From: Legionellaceae bacterium
GTDB taxonomy: Bacteria; Pseudomonadota; Gammaproteobacteria; Legionellales; Legionellaceae
Direction of reading: 5' to 3'
Assembly: GCA_029210265.1 (NCBI GenBank)
Contig: JARGNP010000008.1
Coordinates: 1-64,000 of the forward strand
DNA length: 64,000 bases
The notes under the pieces are model-generated. The model saw nothing but the letters and a program-made list of their open reading frames with translations. It did no database searches and was not told the origin of the DNA. Each line of letters starts with the position of its first letter. Position 1 is the first letter of the stretch. A program made the position numbers and the translations under genes. This document shows, in pieces, positions 26,542 through 33,337 of the stretch.

Positions 26542-27593
26542 TTATCCCTCATGACGTACGGCTATCGCCATGAAGAACTTAAGAGCTTTACTTAGACCAT
26601 GCTGAAGTTTTGTTCGATTTTTTGACAAGCAAAGGGCGTTAAAGTATAATTTTTCAAATTTAAAGATTCTTGCATAAGGAGACCCTCATGACGGTATATA
26701 TTCTTCCTTTAGATGCCCCAAAACTCAATGAAAATCAATTCATGTTTGGTTATAATTGGCGCAATCAAATTGATTTTGACTGGAGTAAGTCTTATGACGC
26801 TCAAGACTTTGATAATTATTTTCAGGATCTATCGTCTGAACAGAAATTTTTAGTCTTTGAGACAATGGACGCGGCATCTGACTATGCTGAATCTAATGAG
26901 GGTGTTAACCAACCGGGTTGTCTAGTAACGATTCGCTCTCGTGTGCCTGTTTATGAAGTTGAGCTATACAATGACTCTCAACAAAAAGAAATATTAAAAT
27001 CAGACGTTAAAACGTTACTTTGTTCTTCCTTGGGTTTATATGGCCGAATATATAATTTTGAAGAAGAACGGATAGAAAAAAAAGCGTTTGATTTAAGTGT
27101 TGAGCGATTGAAGGGGCTTAGTTTGGAGCTAACGCTGAATCCAGATGTTACAAAAAGCTTACATGCCGTGATTGATTGCATACAACAGCCGGAATATAAA
27201 TTTCTCGGCTTTAAAGAGAAAAAAGAAATCATCCAAAAGACTATTTCATTTATTAATCAAGAAATAACACCGAAAGGATATAAAGCAGTAATTAATAAGG
27301 GTTATTTAGGAAAACAAGGCTCACCAGAACTCAAAAATTTTGGAGCGGCATTGATGGCGTTAGCTGTAGCTGTTACAGCTTCTTTACTAACGGCGGGAGC
27401 AGCCGTGCCAGCGACTCTTCTCATGGGCGCCGGCCTTGGATTGATGGGCTCGGGGTTCTTTGATATGGGAAAAGGATCGGGTATTAGTAAGCCCTTGCAT
27501 GAGGTTCTTGATGCATCGCCTTGCAATGCTCCACCTGTTTAGCTGGTTGTTTTTTTTGATGCTTGTTTTAGCTTAGTTATCCCTCATGGCGTA
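26506..27593. repeat. 53-bp direct repeat flanking the 284-aa gene
   Basis: Copy 1 is 26506-26558, the end of the 135-aa gene. Copy 2 is 27541-27593, starting at the last base of the next stop codon. The two differ at four positions. Copy 2 runs on into an intact hairpin (27579-27613), whereas the matching region after copy 1 no longer pairs. This suggests that copy 2 keeps the original downstream context and that the DNA between was added or duplicated. Confidence 0.9.
26688..27542 (+). CDS. Unknown 284-aa protein with C-terminal hydrophobic hairpin, effector candidate
   Basis: No family recognised. The first ~210 residues look soluble and mixed alpha/beta. Residues ~217-255 form a Gly/Ala-rich double hydrophobic stretch (LTAGAAVPATLLMGAGLGLM) that could insert in a membrane, followed by a short soluble tail. 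There is no signal peptide. AAGGAG sits 6 nt before the ATG at 26688, and an upstream in-frame TTG at 26670 is not credible. The gene is bracketed by the 53-bp direct repeat and faces the IcmL-like gene. Its isolated position and unknown family fit an acquired effector, but this is inference. Confidence 0.7.
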   Translation: MTVYILPLDAPKLNENQFMFGYNWRNQIDFDWSKSYDAQDFDNYFQDLSSEQKFLVFETMDAASDYAESNEGVNQPGCLVTIRSRVPVYEVELYNDSQQKEILKSDVKTLLCSSLGLYGRIYNFEEERIEKKAFDLSVERLKGLSLELTLNPDVTKSLHAVIDCIQQPEYKFLGFKEKKEIIQKTISFINQEITPKGYKAVINKGYLGKQGSPELKNFGAALMALAVAVTASLLTAGAAVPATLLMGAGLGLMGSGFFDMGKGSGISKPLHEVLDASPCNAPPV

Positions 27594-27613
27594 TTCTGTT
27601 CGCATGAGGGATA
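27579..27613. other. Hairpin between convergent genes
   Basis: TATCCCTCATG pairs with CATGAGGGATA around a short loop, giving roughly 12-13 bp with one bulged base. It lies between the 284-aa gene (+) and the IcmL-like gene (-). No U-tract follows on either strand, so it is not a classical terminator, but it could block RNA polymerase or protect 3' ends in both directions. Confidence 0.6.
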
Positions 27614-27631
27614 GGATAGAAGCGATTTAAT

Positions 27632-28198
27632 TTATACCTTTTTTTCTTTGCTCTGTTGTGGCGCTGCAATCACTTGCATAATCCCAAACGACCCTGATTT
27701 TTTCAGTGCAATCAATAAATCTACGTTTAAAGCCTGAAGTAAGTGTTTTTCTTTGTTTTGGTAGGTGACTTTGAGTGGCATGGATACTTTCCACTGCTTG
27801 TCTTTGATATTTTCGACGTGTATTTCACCAGCAATTTTACTGGTTACGTTGAGGTTGTTGGAGCGAATGGCCTCTAGGTTGCCTGATGTTTTAAGGGCTT
27901 CGTTAAACGCTTTCCAGCCTTGGTCGGTGTAACATGATTTGAGTGCTTCGAGTTCTGTGCTCATCTTTTCTGGTTCAAATTGAAACGACTGAACCAAAGC
28001 CTTTTCAGCCCAGGTTGTTATCAGTGCTTGCTCAACAGACGCGGTGTCTTTGGGGAGTTGATACTGGCAATTAATCACGGCTGGAGCCTGAGGTGCTGCA
28101 AGTGTTGGTGTTTCGGTAGGCTTGGCTACCTCTTCTTCGGCAAAGCTTAAGGTGGGTATTAAGGCGAGTAAAGCGACAGCAAGTGACGTTTTTTTCAT
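27632..28198 (-). CDS. DotI/IcmL-domain periplasmic protein
   Basis: A 188-aa protein with a cleavable signal peptide (cut near SFA-EE, residue 20) and a DotI/IcmL/TraM-type domain. Family wording is visible in FQFEPEKMSTELEALKSC, AGEIHVENI and the QWKVSMPLKVTYQNK strand. DotI/IcmL is an inner-membrane core part of type IVB secretion systems. Here the membrane anchor is replaced by a signal peptide, so it is an accessory paralogue rather than the structural subunit. Such paralogues are known in Legionellales. GGAG lies 8 nt before the ATG at 28198. Its presence is the best in-window hint of a Dot/Icm system. Confidence 0.75.
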   Translation of the reverse strand: MKKTSLAVALLALIPTLSFAEEEVAKPTETPTLAAPQAPAVINCQYQLPKDTASVEQALITTWAEKALVQSFQFEPEKMSTELEALKSCYTDQGWKAFNEALKTSGNLEAIRSNNLNVTSKIAGEIHVENIKDKQWKVSMPLKVTYQNKEKHLLQALNVDLLIALKKSGSFGIMQVIAAPQQSKEKKV

Positions 28199-28264
28199 GG
28201 AAACAGCTCCTTTGTTCGCATTATCTAAGATCAATATTTCATAAGAAACAGTTGTTATCATGTA

Positions 28265-29461
28265 TCAAATGGAGCAATTTTGCCAGTTTTTCATGGTTGG
28301 TTGGTTTTTTGTCTTATGAAACAGTGTGTCTTGGACGTCTGTTAGCCGTGTGCCTTGATTTAAACATAGTTGTTGATATACCGCGTTGGCAATCGTTATG
28401 GCGGCAGGGGAGTGTTGCGAGTGTGATGTCTGATGCGCAGGATGCCGATGAAGCGCATCATGAAGCGCGACGGCAACGCCTTGTTGTATTGCCTCCTCGG
28501 CATGGGCACGATGATGAGTGTTGGCACTCGGAGGGTGATAAATGATGACCGGTGTATTGGACAGAAGAAAAAAGCTGCTTTCAGTTACCATCGAGGTAGA
28601 CTCAGATGGCACAAACCAAAGACCTTGTTGGCTATCAGCAACCTGTTTTATCATGGGTTTATAAGCACTCGGCCCTGTTTTTAAATCATTAAACTGAAAG
28701 TCATAGACAAATAGCCGAGCGTGTTCGAGTACGTCGTGTAATTGCTGAACAAATGCTTGGGTGCTTTGATCGCGTTGCCCTGAGCGATGTGGATTCGGAG
28801 TATGAAGCGCGCCTGTTTCTGGGTTGTGTTGGCCTGTTCGCGGGCCGTTGGTGAGCATGATTGCTGTATGTTCTGTATCTAACTCATGCGATTGGATATA
28901 ACGAGCCAACTCCAGGGCTTGTTCATGTGCATCGCTGGGTGTAAAAAATTTAATTTCACCTTCGGGCGTAGGGGCGTCTCCCGCTAAAATAATACCTATC
29001 TGATTCGGAAAATCGGTATGGGCAGGAAGCGGCTGGTTTTGGAATCTGGCATGTTCATCTGCAACGGTGAACGCGTTGACGCAATGTGCCACACCGGTTG
29101 TGAGAACAAGCTGGGTCTTGTCTCGAAATGCGGCTTGTTGTTCGGTTGTTGCGCTCATGGGTAAAGCAACACAATCCGGTAGGTATCTAACGGAGTTTAA
29201 TTCATCAAAATACTGATGGCCTGACCATATAATTTTGGAATGCGGATGCGTATTTTTTATCTCATTAGCTTTTATCAAGCCATGACGACCTGAAACGAGA
29301 ACACACGTGTCTTCATCGAGTGTACTCGAGTCGAATAATGCGACATCTACCTCAATAAATCTTGCATGGGGCATGTGTTTATTTTCTAGCGCAGACTGAA
29401 TGCCGCGAAGTTGGTTATTGTCACCCACAAAATCAGGATGTGTGATTAAAATAAACTTCAT
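28265..29461 (-). CDS. ELM1-like GT-B-fold protein (tentative)
   Basis: A 398-aa soluble protein with weak but suggestive similarity to the mitochondrial-fission ELM1/DUF1022 family. It has an N-terminal GDNNQLRGIQSAL (about 13-25), a VSGRHGLIKANEI segment, and a late SESTSMVTESSF...TPVIIY stretch that resembles the nucleotide-binding loop of GT-B enzymes. Bacterial members are poorly understood. The start ATG overlaps the stop of the SET-ankyrin gene (ATGA), so the two are translated together. That coupling may mean joint action. The C-terminal ~90 residues are rich in His. An alternative reading is a generic glycosyltransferase-like protein of unknown substrate. Confidence 0.55.
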   Translation of the reverse strand: MKFILITHPDFVGDNNQLRGIQSALENKHMPHARFIEVDVALFDSSTLDEDTCVLVSGRHGLIKANEIKNTHPHSKIIWSGHQYFDELNSVRYLPDCVALPMSATTEQQAAFRDKTQLVLTTGVAHCVNAFTVADEHARFQNQPLPAHTDFPNQIGIILAGDAPTPEGEIKFFTPSDAHEQALELARYIQSHELDTEHTAIMLTNGPRTGQHNPETGALHTPNPHRSGQRDQSTQAFVQQLHDVLEHARLFVYDFQFNDLKTGPSAYKPMIKQVADSQQGLWFVPSESTSMVTESSFFLLSNTPVIIYHPPSANTHHRAHAEEAIQQGVAVALHDALHRHPAHQTSHSQHSPAAITIANAVYQQLCLNQGTRLTDVQDTLFHKTKNQPTMKNWQNCSI

Positions 29462-32037
29462 TTCGTTAATCCTAAAGATCTCATCTTTTTTGGGGCATGA
29501 TCATCTTCTGATCTTGTGTCACCCATGCTTGCAACGGCTGTGTGCTTTAACATGCTGAGCTCTGAGAGACGAGGTTCAGCAAACTCGACTTGCTGAGATA
29601 TTTTATGTGCTTTTCTTTTGTTTTTTGCATTTATCCTACAACATTCTTTGCATGCTTCAGGTGTTTCTTCAATGAGGACCTGCAGGTCGTTTCGGCATCC
29701 CATATCTAGCGCGATCATTTTTTGATAATAATTAAAAAAAAGTACGTTGATACTTGAGTCAATAAGCAAGTTAACACCAGAAGCGTAATCATTTGCCCAT
29801 GAATTGAGGGGGTATTTTTTTAAAAATTTAGCATCATAATAAATGGTCACACCAGCTTTGAGTGTGGAAATGGCCTTTTTGAATTTGTAACAAGGTAAAT
29901 CAGGATCGAATACAATGACTTGGTTGGGTTTTAATGCATCGGTGATGTGTTCGATATCATCCAAAGACAAGTTATCATGGCAATAGAACCTGACGCTTTG
30001 CGGTAAAGACTGTATGATTAATGCAATTTTTTGGGGCGAAAAGTTCGTATCACATGTGCATGTGACGCCGGGTTTTAATAAAGGCACGACGGTTGTGATT
30101 TGTTCTTCTGTCATCGTGGATGCGCAATAAAAAACCGTGCCGGGCTGTAACGTTTCGGCGAGTAGCTTCATATACTCGGTTGTGAGTGTCCATGAGCACC
30201 ATAAACGCACCCCTGGTTGTAAATTTTCAGCAATGATTCGAAGCTGTCGTTCTGATAATTCACGATGACACTGAACATTGACACCCGGGCGGATGGCTTT
30301 AGCCATGTACTCTGTACTTATAAGCCACATCTCTGCATTAGGTATGAGTTTCGTATCTGCATTCAACGCGGACACAATGATTGAAGTTTCTTTAGGAGAC
30401 ACGTCGTCACCTATAAAAAAGGAAACGTGCTTGGCTAAAGCTTGTGCTACAGCCTGTCTTTGAAAAAGGTTTTGCTCAGGATTATCAAAAACGACCACAT
30501 CAGGCTCGAGTAACTTGACGTGGTCTCGGATATCCTTGAGCGTCATTTTGGGAGAGAGCTTTAAGTATTTGCTCTTTCTAGCATTCTCCGAGGTTAAAAT
30601 GTGATGTTTGGACAAAGACTCACCAGGTTCGGGTGAACTTAAACAGCTATCAAGCAGTTGATGGGTTATGTCATTTGTTTGTATGTCATCCGCTTTATCG
30701 AAGAAACGAGATAAAAAACCTTTGATGTCTCTGAGTTTATCACGGTCATATTTTGTTATTAGATCCGACCAAATATCCCGTAAAACATCGGCATGATCTT
30801 CCATAATAACGTCTAAATCATTGACCGATATATAGGGTTGAATGGTTTCTAAGACCTCGATCGACCCCGTTGCGATCGAGGCTAAGATAAAGTCCCAACC
30901 CTGCTTATTTAAGCCATGACGAATATCTTCATCATTCTTTTTCATTTGTTTTTTAGTTGCTTTTTGTAAACAGTATTGGATTAATTGAATATTTTTTTGT
31001 GTAATGGCAATGTGTAAAATCGACTGATCATCTTTATCTTGCAAGAGTGTCACGATTCTACTTTTTGGGGATAGAATAGATAAAATTTCATCCAAAAAGT
31101 TAATTTTATTTGTTGTGGAAAGCTTGTAATTAAGCATGACGCGATGCAATGCTGTATGACCACTCAGGCGCGATTGAATCGTGAGATCAGGATTCAGCTC
31201 TTTTACGGCATGAAGTAATTCAATATCACCTGTTTCGCAGGCCCAATGGAGCAGCGTTTTATTTTCTTGTTGATGTTGAGGTAAAAACTGGCCATTTTTT
31301 TTATATTCTAAAATAGGAAGATTGATTGTTGCGTTCGTGAGCTTTGATATATCAGGTACAGCATACTGTATGCCTTCATGTGTTATTTTATGATATAAAG
31401 ACTTATAGGTTTGATAACGTTCTTGCGAGCTTTGCCAGTTGTCACTCGGGTGAAGAAAACGTTTATGTTCATCTTCATAGGTATAGGCATCACCGTAGTA
31501 ACCCAGCAATTGCTCACCTGCTTGAAGCGGATGTTTTAAAAAACAATATGTTTTCCTATTGATTTCTAGATAAAAAATATTTGCGGTATGTTCCGAGCTT
31601 GCACTATTGATCATGCGAGGCCAACTGCCTTCATGCTCAGCATTGAGCTCGGTTCCATTACCAAGATCAAACGTGTATAGAACTTTCTCTTCTTGTTCTT
31701 CGCTAGAGCTTTCGTTTGATGATTTTGTGATTTTTCCTTGATATTCACCTAAACAATAGGGGTATTTTAGTCGAGTTGAAAAAGCCTGTTTAGCATACAC
31801 GCCGTATATAGGGTAATTTTTATGTTGTTGCAAGACCGCTGTTGGTGCAATGAAAACTTTGGATTCAATTTCTTCATGGTTGCTGCCGTAGAGTCTCCCA
31901 TAGTTAAATCGAAATTCAATCGTATTGCCTGTTGTTTCTTTTATTTTTTGTGTGAGAGCAGCAACACCGGGCCCCGTCCAGTCATACCCACATGGAGGTG
32001 TTTCAATACTAACGTTTTTTTTGGGTCGAGTTAACAT
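29458..32037 (-). CDS. SET domain, ankyrin and solenoid-repeat protein; RomA/LegAS4-like effector candidate
   Basis: An 859-aa three-part protein. Residues ~78-186 resemble a SET lysine methyltransferase: GEYQG (97-101), RMINSASSEHTAN in place of the usual RFINH...N motif (141-153), GEQL (174-177) and the catalytic-type Tyr181-Gly182. Ankyrin repeats follow at ~258-365 (TLLHWACETGDIELL, HTALHRV, SILHIAI). From ~575 to ~735 there are six or so 25-residue repeats with an L(Q/K)PGV core. A SET domain with ankyrin repeats is the plan of Legionella RomA/LegAS4, which modifies host chromatin. The NHS-type His is replaced by Ser (Ser145), so activity needs testing. It is coupled to the ELM1-like gene. 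Confidence 0.75.
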   Translation of the reverse strand: MLTRPKKNVSIETPPCGYDWTGPGVAALTQKIKETTGNTIEFRFNYGRLYGSNHEEIESKVFIAPTAVLQQHKNYPIYGVYAKQAFSTRLKYPYCLGEYQGKITKSSNESSSEEQEEKVLYTFDLGNGTELNAEHEGSWPRMINSASSEHTANIFYLEINRKTYCFLKHPLQAGEQLLGYYGDAYTYEDEHKRFLHPSDNWQSSQERYQTYKSLYHKITHEGIQYAVPDISKLTNATINLPILEYKKNGQFLPQHQQENKTLLHWACETGDIELLHAVKELNPDLTIQSRLSGHTALHRVMLNYKLSTTNKINFLDEILSILSPKSRIVTLLQDKDDQSILHIAITQKNIQLIQYCLQKATKKQMKKNDEDIRHGLNKQGWDFILASIATGSIEVLETIQPYISVNDLDVIMEDHADVLRDIWSDLITKYDRDKLRDIKGFLSRFFDKADDIQTNDITHQLLDSCLSSPEPGESLSKHHILTSENARKSKYLKLSPKMTLKDIRDHVKLLEPDVVVFDNPEQNLFQRQAVAQALAKHVSFFIGDDVSPKETSIIVSALNADTKLIPNAEMWLISTEYMAKAIRPGVNVQCHRELSERQLRIIAENLQPGVRLWCSWTLTTEYMKLLAETLQPGTVFYCASTMTEEQITTVVPLLKPGVTCTCDTNFSPQKIALIIQSLPQSVRFYCHDNLSLDDIEHITDALKPNQVIVFDPDLPCYKFKKAISTLKAGVTIYYDAKFLKKYPLNSWANDYASGVNLLIDSSINVLFFNYYQKMIALDMGCRNDLQVLIEETPEACKECCRINAKNKRKAHKISQQVEFAEPRLSELSMLKHTAVASMGDTRSEDDHAPKKMRSLGLTK

Positions 32038-32324
32038 AAGAACAACAATCCAGACAATACAAGTTGGACTCGCATTGTATATTTATCGAGCATGGGTGTC
32101 AATATGTAACGCTTGTTAAGATCAAAAGTTCATCAGCACACTCACTGTATAATTACATTGAATGTTGGAATAAGTCGCCTCAATATTACATGATGTTTGA
32201 GAGCTTCGAATTCTGTATTTATATCAAGTTATTATCATGTATCAAAGAAATGAATTTCGCCAGTTTTTAATTTCAACCCAGCTGATAAAGCAGCCGGATT
32301 GATCTTATATACAGATGTTAAAAA
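32038..32324. other. Intergenic region with repeat remnant
   Basis: The region upstream of the SET-ankyrin gene should hold its promoter, but I cannot name convincing -35/-10 boxes. It contains the right copy of the 41-bp repeat (32228-32268). I see no other gene. Confidence 0.5.
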
Positions 32325-33240
32325 CTAACGAGGGGGAGATGAGCTGGCTTTATCATCAAACAACAAGCCGGCTTCGTTTTGTTTTATAAGCTCACAAAGG
32401 TGCTCTCGCCTTATATCGGGTTCACTGTAATCAAAAACCGGACTCAAGCTAAACGATGCCATGGCCATGTTCGTATTTTTAGTTACAGTAGGTGGTGTAT
32501 GTGAGGAAAAAAAAGACATAAAGCTGGGTATGCTTATGGCTTTATCTCTTTGTGCATATAAGATTGCAATATCTTCGAGAACCGAGGCGTTTTCAATAGC
32601 TTCCGTGTCATGGCTTGGAAACTGATTGTATACGCGGTGTTTTTTGTCGGGGTAGAATAAACAAAAGTTTTCCCGAAAAAATGGCTTGAAATGATTTTTA
32701 ATCATGCCTGCTACAACATCCGTGTCATAGAGATAAAGTTTATCGCAATCATGTCCTTTTTCATAAGCCACGGCATAAATTGGGTCATACGTGTTTCCTC
32801 CAGACATAAAATGGTCATACACGAGGGCAATGCCGCGTGTTGATACGGGGGTATCACGAATAAATGTTCGAAACGCGTTTTGTGTTCTAATCAACGGAAC
32901 GTTCATACGTTTGAGCTCAAGAAGTTTTTCAAGGCCTTCAGGTGTGAAGTTGCGATAATCTACATGCGATACTTTTAAATTCGTACCAAAATTTCCTGGG
33001 CCGTCTGAACCATAATAGCAGTGATAGATTGGATTAATGAGCGTTTGTAATTGTGGGTTTTGGTGAAGGTACGTGTTGAGTGTGTCGTTATAGATACGTG
33101 AGTTAACGTCTGGATTATTTAACAAGATTTCAAGTTGTGGGTTAGTTTGTGGTTTAGATGCGCCAAAGTAAGTCCTGGGTTAATCCTTGCGTTGGGTTTA
33201 AGTTTGATATTGATTTTAAGTTTTCTAGTAAAGCATACAT
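32325..33240 (-). pseudogene. Unknown gene with probable frameshift near its 5' end
   Basis: The long frame (32325-33125) has only a TTG start without a ribosome site. A second frame starts at ATG 33240, 8 nt after a good GGAG (33249-33255 region). It runs for 28 codons (MYALLENLKSISNL...) and stops near 33157. Dropping one base there joins the two into one smooth protein of about 305 aa. I therefore read it as one gene broken by a 1-nt insertion, or a sequencing error. The protein has no recognised family. A segment around HDTEAIENASVLEDIAILYA is reminiscent of nothing firm. It has a soluble character and lies beside the SET-ankyrin unit. Confidence 0.6.
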
Positions 33241-33259
33241 AACCATGTCTCCAAATATT

Positions 33260-33280
33260 CAACCAACCTAATGTTGGTTG
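33260..33280. other. Small stem-loop
   Basis: An 8-bp perfect inverted repeat (33260-33267 and 33273-33280) with a 5-nt loop lies between the nuclease gene stop and the start of the frameshifted gene. It is followed on the + side by ATGAGTTTTT. It might end the minus-strand nuclease transcript or be part of the next gene's leader. Weak as a terminator. Confidence 0.4.
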
Positions 33281-33337
33281 ATGAGTTTTTAATATATCTA
33301 ATTGCTTTAAAAAAAACAACGTGTATTTTATTAAGTT

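Larger units (their letters stand above)
28251..32268. repeat. 41-bp imperfect direct repeat flanking the ELM1-like/SET-ankyrin pair
   Basis: 28251-28291 and 32228-32268 align without gaps with seven mismatches. The left copy holds the last codons of the ELM1-like gene (minus strand, ending NWQNCSI) and its stop. The right copy encodes a matching end (NWRNSFL) and a stop in the same frame. The unit between contains both genes. The similarity fades quickly outside this stretch. Confidence 0.65.

Noticed and set aside
33119..33319. Separate 66-aa minus-strand ORF before the frameshifted gene
   Set aside because: It lies in a third frame with no ribosome site. The ATG at 33240 in a different frame has a good Shine-Dalgarno and explains the region better.
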